Below are positions 1 to 12,074 of a DNA stretch of 64,000 bases, piece after piece. The translations under genes and the position numbers were made by a program. The notes under the pieces were generated by a model. It was not told where the DNA came from. It ran no database searches and was given only the letters and a program-made list of their open reading frames with translations. The DNA lies in contig NC_074716.1 in NCBI RefSeq assembly GCF_947242115.1, forward strand, positions 19,412,090 to 19,476,089. The letters run 5' to 3'. The DNA comes from Biomphalaria glabrata (Eukaryota > Mollusca > Gastropoda > Planorbidae). Position 1 is the first letter of the stretch. Each line of letters begins with the position of its first letter.

Positions 1-206
1 AACATAACTCTGTGACAGATATGAATCTACAAACTATTTACTAACAAGCATACGGTCTGAACTAAAAAAAAAAAAAAAAAAACTTCGGGAATTGTCAATA
101 ATCAAAACAGTTTTTCGGGATATCACAACAGTATTCCTGTATAAGTAAATGAAAGTATACCAAAAGATCATTAAATAATGGTATAATAACCAGATATCAA
201 TAAATA

Positions 207-440
207 AAACAAGGCTACAAATACAGTTTGAGTGGAAACTCAAAATCGGCCCCAAAAGTGGTCCACCCAGGCAGGTAAAAAAGCAGGTTTCAATATTTTT
301 ATTAGGAATATCAGAAAGAAATTTATCAAAGGCGAATGACAGAGAAGAATGGAGAAAGAAGGATGGTAGATCTTGTGTGGTGCCCCCATGGTCCAGCAGA
401 CCTAGGGATAAGTGAAGATGAAGGTAGGTGTGGCCTAATT
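207..440 (+). repeat. Interspersed repeat D, LINE 3'-end-like fragment
   Basis: The segment starts with a block that recurs at 1110-1195 and, reversed, at 10497-10570 and 29008-29080: GTGGAAAC, AATCGGCC and GGTCCACC followed by CAGGCAGGTAAAAA. Forward translation gives a DREEWRK-like stretch and then a PP-SSRPRDK-like end, resembling the C-terminal tail of snail RTE-type LINE proteins. The minus-strand copy at 28830-29090 carries the same segment. I infer a truncated LINE 3' end or a SINE that shares that tail. It is decayed and not a gene. Confidence 0.5.
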
Positions 441-781
441 GATGTGATATAATGTGATTAACTAGTAGATCTAATTGTTTTGTAAAGGCTCAATCTCTTA
501 TGCAAAGCATCAAGGAAAAAAAAGTTTTCTTTAGTTTAGTGTTTCATGCACTTGTGTGTTGTATATTTGTTCACGCAATGATATGAAAAAGTACTTATTA
601 ATTATTCTTTTAAAATATGTTCCACTTATATGCATATTAAATAGATTTTTCTTTAAAAAAAAAAAAAAGTTTTTTTTAAAATATTGTTGTATGATAGAAC
701 TTATATAACTCAACAATACATTTGTAAAAAAAAATTTTTTGACACAACATCTAACACCGTTTGCATAAATATGTTAAAAAT

Positions 782-1016
782 ATGGTAAATAATCCTCTCC
801 CTCACTAAATAGCCTCCCGTATTTGTTACTATTAATATTGAATTGTTGTAAAAATGGTGTATTTTTATGAAAATTCTGCTTGCATAGTTGATGTCGGATT
901 TTCACTATCTTTTTTTAGTTTACGAGATCTAAACGGGACGGACGGACGGACAGACAGACCACACAAAACTAATAGCGTCTATTCCCCATTAGGGGGCCGC
1001 TAAAAAAGAGTATCGA
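782..1016 (-). repeat. Interspersed repeat family A, copy 1
   Basis: One of at least five copies of a short dispersed family. Its end reads GGGGGCCGCTAAAAA, preceded by a run of GGAC/AGAC tetramers and the phrase GAGATCTAAACGGGACGGAC. Other copies: 1255-1350 (minus), 4160-4430 (plus), 22150-22432 (minus) and 28222-28450 (plus). The internal part is AT-rich and no coding potential was seen. It could be a non-autonomous element; no clean terminal inverted repeat or target duplication was resolved. Confidence 0.6.
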
Positions 1017-1109
1017 TTAATCACTAAATAATGGTACGGTACCTGCATATCTCTAAATAATGGTAGATAAGGTAGAGAGAAAAGAAGCTTGTGTTACACT
1101 CATTTTTAA

Positions 1110-1350
1110 AAAGTAACAAGGTTACAAAGACAGTTGGTGTGGAAACACAAACTAAAAATCGGCCAATGAAGAGGTCCACCCAGGCAGGTAAAAAGTGGGG
1201 ATGGGAATCGATGGTTCGGTCAGAATAAAGTTCGGGGTTTGGTTCGGTTCAATGACTCGTTTAGTTCATTTCTAGTTTGGGAGATCTAAACGGGACGGAC
1301 GGACGGAGAGACCACACAAATTAATAGCTTCTATGCCCCTTTAGGGGGCC
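1110..1350 (-). repeat. Repeat D block followed by truncated family A copy
   Basis: 1110-1195 matches the repeat D block (ACACAAAC, AATCGGCC, GGTCCACCCAGGCAGG). 1255-1350 is a shortened family A end with GAGATCTAAACGGGACGGAC and GGGGGCCGCTAAAAA. The order repeats what is seen over 207-1016, so the two pieces may have been copied together or be parts of one larger element. Confidence 0.5.
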
Positions 1351-1359
1351 GCTAAAAAT

Positions 1360-2176
1360 GATTCAATACTTCCAGAGTGATTTCACGCACTCGCATCAGG
1401 TGTGAGATTTGTGATTCATCAACACGTGTTTCAATATGATACATACTTATATAAACATAGTATTTCTAGCACTACGTTGTCGTAGCTTTAGGAAATTAGG
1501 TCATGGGAGACTCAATGAATAGGTTTCATAGATTTTTGCTGTTTCGTAACGTCTAGATACTAACGAGAAAATAGTTTGACATTTCATTAGACTTGTTTCA
1601 AGTATGTCATAAAGATCACAGCCTATGCCAAAATAAAAAATGCTTTGACATTTCTGACTCACTACATCAATGGATTCCAAAGTTCCTAACAGAAAGTCAA
1701 TTGTTATAATAAACCGTCCCAAACTTTCTGATTTCTGTTCAGTCGAGAGTTCCACAATAAAAGATCCTAGAACAATAGCAGCAAAACAAAGGACCTGATT
1801 GCTATTTGTGTATCAAAACTTCGATCAGTTGCTGATGCGTTAATTAAAGATAGGACAAGAGCTGTACAATTGAGAACCTAATCAAATGAGAGAGAGCAGT
1901 AAGGCTTAGCATAAATAAACATTGACAGTTTAACTTTTTAAGGATCATTGTTATGCTTGAATAAACACATACGATTACAACTTCTTTTTTTCTTCCACCG
2001 CCCTTTGGGCATTACCTATTGAAATGAAAGACAAAAGACATAGTACAATTTCTGTTTGACTAATTAGATTAACACATGACCATTGGAGAAATTCTCACTA
2101 AAAGTCAATCACAGTAATCTGTTCTTTCTTTACACTTTCATTTGTAAGATCCCGTTGACTTTATTTAAACAATAAA

Positions 2177-2223
<47 letters not shown>

Positions 2224-3800
2224 TGCATTTTTGTAAAAACAAGAGGAAAAAAATAGGTACCGGTACTCAGTGATTAGGTGCCGGTACTCAGTAGTTGATT
2301 GCCTAACTTTAACCACTAAAAATTAATAATATACCTTAAACATAGACTTATATCTACTACTAGACTGGAAACCGGAAATAAATTCTTATCCGCGACTGAT
2401 CGCTCGTGAACATTGTGTAGAAAGTTGGATCAAGGCGTTGTTTTGTCAAGTAGTTCAAAGAAGTAAAGGTGTAGTTTTTTTCAGCCCTAACCTATGTAAC
2501 ATATAATTTTATTTTTTAGATCTAAATCTAGTAATTGATTATCAAAAATACACAAAAAATCACAATTTAGTGTTGCATTCAGTCTTTTGATAAAGAAGAT
2601 TATGTATTTAAAAATTGCAAAATAATAATTATGAGACGAGAGTACTCTTATTTTTTATGTCTTACAGTAATTACAGTCTTACAGTAAATTTACAATCTGA
2701 AACGTGACTTAAAGTAAACAAATCGTACTATTTGTTTTGAAAAGAAAACACTTTTCCCTACGGAACAAAATAACACATTATCATCTAGAAAATTATTATC
2801 CTCAATAATGAACGTCATGTCGCAGATGTTCCAAAAGAATAAACAGTATTTATTGTCAACAAGTTCTGATGATGGCTAATATATCTAGTAAACTTTCTAA
2901 TGGACCGCAAAGATCCAACAACTGAAATAAACACGTGTCATTCACATAAATGTGCAGGGCTATATCAAACATTCTAGTCAAGGAGAAAAACCTTTATGAC
3001 AGACGTTTGTGTTGCTTCTAAAACGTCGTGACGTAGCCGTGCAACGTGCTACACCATGTCACTCAAAGAGAGATTCCTTTTGGTGCGCAATCTAGTTGTG
3101 AAACCGGACGTTACAAGCACACACTCAACCAAATATCGCATTCACCAAACCAGCGACTCAGTCATTCAATCATTTCTAAAAAAAATAATTGACTTCAAAA
3201 CAAATATATAACCTGCTAGGTCATGTCGTCTTTTTTTTCAATTTTCAATTTATTTTTTTTTAAGTTAAATGATTAGGTCATCTTTTTCATTCTCATACAA
3301 TAGTTCTTAGAAGATAATTGACTAAGTCAATAAATCATCTTTCAAGCAGCATCTTGGAGAAGACAAGTGAGTAGGTCAATAAACCTCATCTCAAGAGGAT
3401 TTGAAAACCAGTATGATGGAAATTTATTATTTCCGGTACACGTCAATAAGAGAGCGCGGTCTAGATATGAAGAGACCTGGAATTAAATCTGATCAATACA
3501 TTTCTGCCAACAGTATCATTGATGCAAATAATGAGTGCAACCAGAGGCGTGTCTGCTCGGGAAAAGTCCGGGCAACGTTGTTCAAGCTCAGCGTGGCACT
3601 CGGTGGCAGAGTTCATTAGAGGAGACGACAAGCCGATAGGAAGCAAAACTCTAGCCCCGCTGGGGTGTAACCGAGTTCATTGCACAGGCTGGGATGAAAG
3701 AGAGCCACAACAACTCTGTCACGAGCCACACATTATTCCTCAAAGGGTCGTTCTATAGCGGACACAAGCAAGGCCGATGTGCTAAAGAAAAGTCCATAGT
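1360..3800. other. Unannotated AT-rich region
   Basis: No exon, RNA gene or mobile element could be supported here. It contains an (AT)n tract at 2179-2220. Short open frames at 1501-1755 and 3401-3758 lack recognisable domains or splice context and are probably chance. Confidence 0.5.
2179..2220. repeat. (AT)n microsatellite
   Basis: Uninterrupted alternating AT of about 42 bp. Confidence 0.95.
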
Positions 3801-3802
3801 AT

Positions 3803-3900
3803 CTAAGCTAAGCTAAGCTAAGCTAAGCTAAGCCAAGCTAAGCTAAGCTAAGCTAAGCTAAGCTAAGCTAAGCTAAGCTAAGATAAGATAAGATAAGATA
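3803..3900. repeat. Pentamer array (TAAGC)n
   Basis: About 16 copies of TAAGC (one variant has CAAGC), ending in several TAAGA units. The array is seen directly; no function is implied. Confidence 0.95.
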
Positions 3901-4159
3901 TTTTATTGGTCCAAATAAAGGGAAATTCAGTTTGACTACAATTATTGACTTCAGCATTACTATGTCTGTGGCATGTTACGTCTCGAGAGACGATCTTCCC
4001 CCATTGCAACGTCTTGTGTGACTAAGGAGGCCAATCCTTGATAGACAGCTGCGGTCACACGTTGGGCATATGTATCTATTTACAAAGCTTTCATTAACTT
4101 ACTCGGTCTATCTGTCTGCTACAAATTCTGCACACGTTTTTTCTCCCAATTCATATTCT

Positions 4160-4430
4160 CTGATCATTTTAGCGGCCCCCGAAAGGGGAAAAGACGCTAT
4201 TAGTTTGGTGTGGCTTGTCTGTCCGTCCGTCCCGTTTAGATCTCAGAAACTAAAAGAGAAAATGAAAATCAGACATTATGATATTTTAGATCATTCAAAG
4301 TTCTCATGCAACGGCTACTTTTTTTTCTTTTCCGAAAGTGAACGATCTAATTTTTAAGATTATATCTGCAAGCAGATTTTTCAAAAAAATTACACCACTT
4401 TTCAATGAAAAACTTCAGGGGAAGTAACTT
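4160..4430 (+). repeat. Interspersed repeat family A, copy in opposite orientation
   Basis: Reads TTTAGCGGCCCCCGAAAGG, then GTCTGTCCGTCCGTCC and CGTTTAGATCTCAG, the reverse of copy 1. It continues with an AT-rich body ending in TACACCACTTTTC. It lies just 3' of the minus-strand LINE at 4575-8690. Confidence 0.6.
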
Positions 4431-4601
4431 TTTTAAAAGATCATGGACTTCATTAATAGCTCAAGCTTATTTCATAGATTCGCGCATTGGTACAAAAAAA
4501 ATGAATCTAAGGTCACAAAGGTAAATATGTCAATGGATCATTATAAAATATATTTTCCATTTATATAGTTCATCCATCGTGGTTCGATGATGACCACTTT
4601 G

Positions 4602-6828
4602 TCATCCAGGGGGCTGAGGGCTTTGCACTGGGGTTTTATGCCTCCTCATGTGGCTGGTGAGACCTATGTGAGCCCGGAATGTTCGGCCGCACACTGGGCA
4701 GGTTATTCCAACTGGGGCTAGTGTCGTTTGTCTTGCTTTTCTTTTCTTGCGTTTTTCTTCTGCCAGCGTTGTTCTTTTTTCCTCAGCAACCTGTGCGCCA
4801 GTTTTCACAGCGCAACGCCATGATGCTTTGTCATGTGCCTCTGTCTCCCAGGTGCCTGGGTCTATGCTGAACGCCTTCAGAGAAGCTTTGAGGGTGTCCC
4901 TGAAGCGCTTTCTTTGCCCACCTAGCGAGCGCTTTCCTTCGCTTAGTAGGCCATACAAGAGTCGTTTAGGGATGCGGTGGTCTTCCATTCTGTAGACGTG
5001 ACCTGCCCATCGCAGCTGGGAATGCATCAGGATTGTGTAGATGCTTTGCAGACACGCTCTTCGAAGGACTTCTGTATCTGGTATTTTGTCTTGCCATTTG
5101 ACATTTAGTATTTTTCTCAGACATGTCATGTGGAAGTGGTTTAGTTTCTTTGCATGTTTACTGTACACTGTCCATGTTTCTGAGGCCAGAAGAAATGTAG
5201 GGAGGATGACGGCTCTATAGACCCCTAGCTTGGTGTTTGTGGTGATACCACGTCTGTTCCAGACATTCGTAGACAGGCTGCCATAGGATGCACTGGCCTT
5301 GGCGATACGCAGGTCGATTTCACTATCGATTTTTCCATTTCTGGAGAGTGTGCAGCCAAGATATGTGAATTTGTCCACTGCGTTTATATCCTGTTTATTT
5401 ATAGTAATGCTTGGATCCGATTAGGCTTTCTCAGGAGCAGGTAGATATAAGACTTCAGTCTTGTTCGTATTGATGGTAAGGCCAAAGTCTGAGCATGGTC
5501 TTGAGAAGTCACTGACGATGCTCTGCAGATCGTTTTCAGAGCAGGCATTTAGGGCACAGTCGTCAGCAAATAGCAAGTCTCTGATTACTGCTGCATTAGT
5601 TTTTGATTTTGCTTTAAGCCGCCTCGGGTTGAATAGGCCACCATCAAATTTGTATGATATATTTATCCCGTTGTTTTCTCTATTTGTGAATGCATCTGTC
5701 AGCATAGCGGAGAACATGATACTGAACAGTGTAGGTGCTAGGACACAGCCTTGTTTTACCCCGTTTGATACTTCGAAGGGCTCTGATGGTTTTCCACTTT
5801 CTTGGACACGAGCCTTCATGCCATCATTGAAATAGTCTCACCATGGTTATGAATTTTTGTGGACAGCCATACTTTGACATGATCTTCCAGAGTCCTTCTC
5901 TGCTAACAGTGTCGAATGCCTTTGTTAAGTCGACATATACTGAGAACAGGTCAGCATTTTGTTCTTGGCATTTTTCCTGGAGCTGCCTTGCTGCAAAGAT
6001 CATGTCAATGGTTCCACGCTCTTTTCTGAAGCCGCACTGGCTTTCTGGTAGTAGACCATATTCTATGTGTTGCATGAGCCGATTTAGTAGGATGCGTGCA
6101 AGGATTTTCCCAGCAATAGAGAGAAGAGATATTCCTCTGTGGTTGTCGCAGATCTGGCGGTTTCCTTTTCGCTTGTATAAATGAACAATTTTGGCATCTT
6201 TAAAGTCTTGTGGTATTGACTCATTTTCCCACATAATTAAGAAGAGCTTATGAAGTCTTTCAATCAGGGCTAATCCACCTTTTTTGTAGACCTCTGCGGG
6301 AATGGAGTCATCTCCTGGGGCTTTTCCGCTTGCGAGCTGTTGAATGGAAAGATGAGCTTCCTTTAGCGTAGGGGGGTCATCCATTTTTTCATTTATTGGT
6401 ACTTGCTGTAGCCTGTCTATGGCCGCTTCATTTATGATGGAAGGTGTATTGAGAACCATTTCGAAGTGCTCTGCCCAGCGTTTTTGAATTTCTTCCTTAT
6501 CTGTCAATAGGATTGTCCCATCAGCATTTAATAGAGGGGATGAGCCTGACTTTGTGGGTCCATAGATTTCGTTTATGGCATGGTAGAAGTTCTTCATATC
6601 GTGCTTGTCAGCTAATTCCTGTATTGCTTCCACTTTCTTGCTAAGCCAGGTATCTTGCATTTCGCGTAGCTGTTTTTGCACATTTTTGCGGATGTTAGTG
6701 AATGCATCTTTAGTGGACTGGGAGTTTGGGTTGTTCAGACACAATTTGTGAAGCTTGTGCTTTTCGTCTAATAGTTTTCTGATCTCAGTACTGTTTTCAT
6801 CAAACCAGTCCTGATGCTTTCTCTCCAT
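4602..6828 (-). pseudogene. LINE reverse transcriptase and C-terminal region, interrupted
   Basis: Successive open stretches at 6828-5824, 5819-5421 and 5378-4602 carry RT signatures in order: KAPGDDSIP, RGISLLS, CGFRKERGTIDMIF, VDLTKAFDTV, GVKQGCVLAPTLF, LLFADDCAL and DKFTYLGCTL. The last part ends with CPVCGRTF followed by two spaced histidines. The region is divided by one frameshift near 5825 and one stop near 5421. In family terms it would copy the element RNA at the nicked target. Confidence 0.85.
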
Positions 6829-6887
6829 AGGACCGAGTATGTTTAATGCTGTACTATAGATAGCTTCTTTGAAGCATTCCCAGCTTT

Positions 6888-7830
6888 ATTCTACATTTGA
6901 TTCAGTTAGAACGGTGGACTTGAGGCAGTTCTCTATTGCATCTGCAAGCGACTTTTCAGTTTTGTCATCTGCTAAGCTGGCAGTGTTTAGCCTTTTTAGG
7001 GGTTTTGATTTTTGCGGACGTCTCTTTGGTTGGATATGAATGTTTAGTTTTGTGATGATGAGGCGGTGGTCTGTTCCACATTCTGCACCACAGCAAGATT
7101 TGGTGACACGAATGTCCTGACGGTCAGATTGTCTGGTGATGACGTAGTCTATGAGGTGCCAGTGTCTTGAGCGGGGATGCATCCAGGAAGTTCGCTTTCT
7201 CATTGGGAGACTGAATATTGTGTTCGATATGAGCAGCTTGTGTTCAGCACAGATCTGGAGTAGTAATAATCCGTTGCTGTTGCATTGACCTATCCCAAAT
7301 TTGCCTGAGAGTCCTTTCCAGATGTGATGGTCGGAGCCGACTCTTGCGTTGAAGTCACCGAGAATGAGTAGCTTTTCTGTTTTTGGAATATCAAGTAAGG
7401 TGGAGTTTAGTTCTTCGTAAAACTTTGCTATGACATCATCTGGGTTGATCATGGTGGGTACGTAACAGCTAACAATGGAAATATGTTTCTTTCCGTTTTG
7501 TAAAGGCAGCTTTAGGGTCATGAGCCTATCACTAATTCCTTTGGGAGGCCCGACTAGTTTGGACACTATTGATGTTTTTATGACAAAGCCGACTCCAGAT
7601 TCACGTCGTACTTCAGTGCTTCTACCGCTCCAGAAGAAAGTATATCCAGCTCCTTTTTCGCAGAGTTCACCTTCATCTGCAAGCCGAGTCTCGCTTAGTG
7701 CTGCTATGTCTATGTTGTATCTGTGGAGCTCCCTGGCTACTAGTGCAGTTCGTCTTTGTGGTCTATCAGATGTGTCGTTGTCAAGTAGTGTGCGCACATT
7801 CCATGTGCCTATGGTAAGAGGAACTATCAT
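6888..7830 (-). pseudogene. LINE endonuclease domain (fragment of the element above)
   Basis: About 314 codons open, beginning shortly before IGTWNVRTL. It contains the Mg-binding and catalytic signatures of exonuclease-endonuclease-phosphatase enzymes: ALSETRL, GDFNAR and GTDHR near the C-terminus. In the family this domain nicks target DNA to prime reverse transcription. An in-frame stop separates it from the RT part, so the polyprotein cannot be made whole from this copy. Confidence 0.85.
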
Positions 7831-8882
7831 CGTCTTTTTCTTTAAATTACGACCGCTTGAGTAGGGTTCCCGCCAACTGCGGTAGGCTGGCTAGGGTAGT
7901 TTTGAGCAGGCAATTTTTGGGGCACCTTTTCTAGCCCTGTCCTCATGCTATGAAGGTGAGAAGTGCACTCCTAAATAGGGCTGCTCAGCCACTCAGGGGG
8001 CTGCCGGACTCCACTGCTGCTCTGTGTCAGTGGTGAACGACCATATGGCCTGAGCCGCCTGTGTGCAGGGTTGCAGCTACGGCTTCCAGTGTGCCCACAC
8101 CTACCACTTCACTGCTTGCCTGTCGCCACAGGACTTTGGTTTGGTTTGGTTGGGGGGAGGATGACAAGTGACTTGCGCTGGAATTTGGATTAAAGTGAGG
8201 AGGATTCGCGCAACACGTTGACCTCACTCTCTCGCCCTAAAGCCCGTCCTTTTCAGGAAGCAAGATTTGGTCAAGACGTCCGGGGACAAGTTTGGGTGCA
8301 GTGGATGACCAGAGACTTTCTGTGTGTCTTGTCCTGCTCTTGAGTACTCCACAGCACTGTGCTGGTACTTGCCATTCTGTCCGATTAGTCTAATTTTGTG
8401 ACGTTACGCACAGGCCGCCAAGCCCAGACTTCACATGCTAGGTTTGACAGAACCTCAGTGTACTGAGTGCCATGGACACGTCAGAGACCCTCTACCTGGT
8501 TTAGCCGGCCAGTCAAAGCCGTTTCCGGGGTGTGGCCGCTGCGCATGCTACAGCTTCTGGGAGCCACAGGTGAGAGTTGGGTACCGAGTGGGGACCAAGA
8601 GTGAGCCAAGTTACCCTCAAAAAGAGAGTACGACTGCCTGTCCACTAGAGGTGCTACCCCTCCTAGTAGATACCCCATACACCCCATTTATTAACTAACT
8701 CATTGAATAGCATAGGCCTACTGATTCAAATGTTTTTAAAAAAGAATTTTGATACAAACTTCGTTTTAGTTATAAGTTTAAAAAATAACGAACTAATTTT
8801 ATAACGCACAGTTTTGACTTAACCTCATTTTAGGGGCCTACACTTGACAGTCTAAATAAGACTAAATAGAACCCAGATCTAG

Positions 8883-8910
8883 ATATATATATATATATAT
8901 ATAGGCCTAT

Positions 8911-8996
<86 letters not shown>
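8883..8996. repeat. (AT)n tract with one AGGCCT interruption
   Basis: About 114 bp of alternating AT, interrupted near 8902 by GGCC and once by an extra A. Confidence 0.95.
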
Positions 8997-8999
<3 letters not shown>

Positions 9000-9295
9000 G
9001 TATTGATAATTTGAACATAATGTTAATTATTAAGACAATAACTTATCTTCTGACAGCTTATGAATGCAGATTTAATTATTATGTAAACAATAGCATCACA
9101 TTAAGAAATAAATCGGATACGAACAGCCTAGTACTCCATTACCCGATAACAATTAAAAGGCCTGCTATTATTCATGATTATGACATTGGCCTAGGTCTAG
9201 TCATTTGAAGATTAAACATGTAAATTCATACGATTTCTAGTCTAGATATAGTAGATTCTAGATCTATATCAAAATTCTATATCTAGATCTAGATA

Positions 9296-9995
9296 AAGTG
9301 CGAAGTTCGAGCGCATTAAGCCCGCTGACAGTAATTTTCAAGTTTGGATTTTTATAGCACCGTAACGGTCTGACCTATGAAAAAACTGATGGTATCTCTG
9401 AATTCCTCGTCCTTTTTTCTATAAAAATAGATTGGATTTAATGTATCACTAGGCTTGGTTAAAATTAAATACGAAGTCAAAGAGGTGTAGGGTAAGTATC
9501 GCCAAGCGTACTTTTCCTCGAGCGTATTTTTCCCCAGTTAGTAAGCTCGATCGGGTTGATGGAAGGTTCGAGCAGATCAAAGAAAATATATCTAAAAACA
9601 TGTTTTAATATTTAATTTTTACAATGAAGTCATTTTCTTTTTACTCCAGCGCAAGAACACCATCCATTGCACCATTTCCCACCCTCCACAACTTCAAATA
9701 GTCTCTTTGAGCTGATGAGCCATCAGACTTAAAAATAGCCTTAATCCCATTACCCATTTCCTTCACTACCGGGTAGTAAAAAAGAATAATTCCACACCTC
9801 CTGAGTTTGACCTCACCATGAACTTAGCCTTTACAAGGAAAAGGAAATAGTATGTGTCGGAAGTAAAGAAAAAAGGTGCATGCGCAGTAGCAATATAGTA
9901 GTAATTTGGTAAACATTCAAATAAAAAAGTTATAGCAATAAAAAGTGAACTGTTCGAACCTCTTGTCAAATCGGGACTGCTCGAACTTCGCACTT
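9296..9995. mobile_element. TIR element of 700 bp, TA-flanked (MITE-like)
   Basis: The left end AAGTGCGAAGTTCGAGC at 9296 is repeated exactly, inverted, at the right end finishing at 9995. Both ends are bordered by TA (9294-9295 and 9996-9997), compatible with Tc1/mariner-type target duplication. The flanks are TAGATCTA-rich and themselves palindromic, so the exact boundary is uncertain. The interior has no supported coding region, but GTTCGAGC and CTCGAGCG-like motifs recur inside (around 9515 and 9570). A non-autonomous DNA transposon is the best reading. Confidence 0.7.
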
Positions 9996-9999
9996 TACT

Positions 10000-10200
10000 A
10001 GATCTAGACTTAGATATAGAGTGATTAATATAGACTTAGGACTTAGATTTAGATCTAACTCTAGACTCTAGATTTAGACTTAGATCTATTTCTAGATCTA
10101 GACTTAAATTAGATCTAGTTCTAGACCTAGACTTAGAATTTGAATCTAGAGTTAGATCTAAAACTAGGTCTAGATCTAGCTAAATCTATATCTAGTTTGT
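10000..10200. repeat. TAGATCTA-rich low-complexity tract
   Basis: Dense degenerate permutations of TAGATCTAGA and CTTAGATTTAG. The same motif class occurs at 9220-9300, 48900-49330 and 63540-64000. It is not a clean tandem repeat. Confidence 0.75.
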
Positions 10201-10429
10201 ATGACAAATGACGATGGAGATATTAATTTTTATTTGCGAGGGGAAAGTCTTGTTAAAGTAGGTCAAGAATTATTTTTTTTTCGTGTTGCCAATTTATCTA
10301 ATTTTGTTAGAAGAATAAATATTTTTTAGTTTCTCTTTATTACATGTAACATGTTATTAATTTTGAATGTATGGATAAGATTAATAATTATTATTTTAAA
10401 AAATATAAGTGTACGCTAAATGAATATAT

Positions 10430-10570
10430 GGAGATGCTTAGGCTGAGGGATAAAGCACTAGGAACCGGAAGTCCCGTGTTTAAATCCTGGTGAAGATTCT
10501 AGGTGGACCACTTCGGGGGCCGATTTTGAATTTGTGTTTCCACACAAACTGTCTGTGTAACCTTGTTTTA
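10430..10570 (+). repeat. tRNA-derived SINE head joined to repeat D block (reversed)
   Basis: AGGCTGAGGGATAAAGCAC resembles a Pol III A box and GTTTAAATCCTGGTGAAG a B box. The block that follows (GGTGGACCACTTCGG, CCGATTTTGAA, CACACAAACTGTC) is the reverse of the repeat D block. This suggests a SINE whose 3' part is repeat D. Confidence 0.55.
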
Positions 10571-10969
10571 AATTTTGCAAATTTATTTATAGTCGATGAC
10601 AATTCACGAATCAAACAAAATATTAACCAGTTAATTAATCAATTCGTGGTTATTAATAAATTTTGTTTAATTTTAAAAAAGGGAGTTGAATATTGCAGCA
10701 TTGAGGAATATAGCAGTTGTGTTTCGGTTCTTCAATGTTGATAAGCTTTGGGTTTTTTTAAGTTTTTTTTTATATATTTTACTTGTTTCTAGTTTTTATC
10801 TTCCCCTTGATACATTTTTTTTGTTCAAAGTGACCTGGATTTCGTCTCTTGCAGGAGTAATGTCGCCTAACCTAACAATATCAGGTCAGGCCAGTGCTGA
10901 CCAACACTTTTCAGCTTGTGAGACATAAAAATGTCAAAGACGCGCTGAGTCACCTCATAATGAGAGTTG

Positions 10970-11935
10970 AGCTCAACAGAACCTCAGCCTTTGTAACTTC
11001 ATTATGCACTGTGGCTGAAGTTTCAAGGTGCTGGACAGCAACAGAACCTCAGCCTTTGTGACTTCATTATGCACTGTGGCTGAAGTTTCAAGGTGCTGGA
11101 CAGCAACAGAACCTCAGCCTTTGTAACTTCATTATGCACTGTGGCTGAAGTTTCAAGGTGCTGGACAGCAACAGAACCTCAGACTTTGTGACTTCATTAT
11201 GCACTGTGGCTGAAGTTTTAAGGTGCTAGACAGCAACAGAACCTCAGCCTTTGTGACTTCATTATGCACTGTGGCTGAAGTTTCAAGGTGCTGGACAGCA
11301 ACAGAACCTCAGACTTTGTGACTTCATTATGCACTGTGGCTGAAGTTTCAAGGTGCTGGACAGCAACAGAACCTCAGCCTTTGTGACTTCATTATGCACT
11401 GTGGCTGAAGTTTCAAGGTGCTGGACAGCAACAGAACCTCAGCCTTTGTAACTTCATTATGCACTGTGGCTGAACTTTTAAGGTGCTGGACAGCAACAGA
11501 ACCTCAGCCTTTGTAACTTCATTATGCACTGTGGCTGAAGTTTCAAGGTGCTGGACAGCAACAGAACCTCAGCCTTTGTAACTTCATTATGCACTGTGGC
11601 TGAAGTTTCAAGGTGCTGGACAGCAACAGAACCTCAGCCTTTGTAACTTCATTATGCACTGTGGCTGAAGTTTCAAGGTGCTGGACAGCAACAGAACCTC
11701 AGCCTTTGTAACTTCATTATGCACTGTGGCTGAAGTTTCAAGGTGCTGGACAGCAACAGAACCTCAGCCTTTGTAACTTCATTATGCACTGTGGCTGAAG
11801 TTTCAAGGTGCTGGACAGCAACAGAACCTCAGCCTTTGTAACTTCATTATGCACTGTGGCTGAAGTTTCAAGGTGCTGGACAGCAACAGAACATCAGCCT
11901 TTGTGACTTCATTGTGCACTGTGGCAGAAGTTTCA
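10970..11935. repeat. 65-bp minisatellite, about 15 copies
   Basis: The unit begins ACAGAACCTCAG and contains GACTTCATTATGCACTG and GAAGTTTCAAGGTGCTGG. Spacing is 65 bp. Copies differ at few sites (GTGACTTC/GTAACTTC, AGCCTTT/AGACTTT), so the array is recent or homogenised. No long open frame. Confidence 0.95.
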
Positions 11936-12074
11936 AGGGTCCACCACCTCACGTGCCGGATTTGATCCGCGGGTCATAGGTTAGGGGTCACTAAGTCATA
12001 CTAGTTTATGGAACTCGTTATTCACCGAGACCAATTTCAACAAGAAATTAAAGATCTAGATGTCGAAATGGTAA

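Larger units (their letters stand above)
4575..8690 (-). mobile_element. RTE-like LINE, near full length, inactivated
   Basis: A non-LTR retrotransposon on the minus strand. Bases 7830-6888 encode an AP-endonuclease domain (GTWNVRTL near the start, GDFNARVGSD, later GTDHRL). 6828-5424 encode the reverse transcriptase (KAPGDD, FADDCAL). 5378-4602 encode the RT tail (DKFTYLG) ending in a C-x2-C-x12-H-x3-H zinc-finger-like motif. The protein is broken by in-frame stops at about 6886 and 5421 and by a one-base shift near 5825. The putative 5' UTR runs over about 7831-8690. The 3' end near 4575 reads GTGGTCATCATCGAACCACG on the minus strand. The clade call (RTE-like rather than another EN-RT LINE) is inferred from protein style. 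Confidence 0.85.

Noticed and set aside
3401-3758. Overlapping short frames on both strands
   Set aside because: No domain, splice context or codon bias seen; consistent with chance in a slightly GC-richer patch.
4070-4357. 95-codon plus-strand frame
   Set aside because: Covers a family A repeat copy; the peptide is translation of the repeat.
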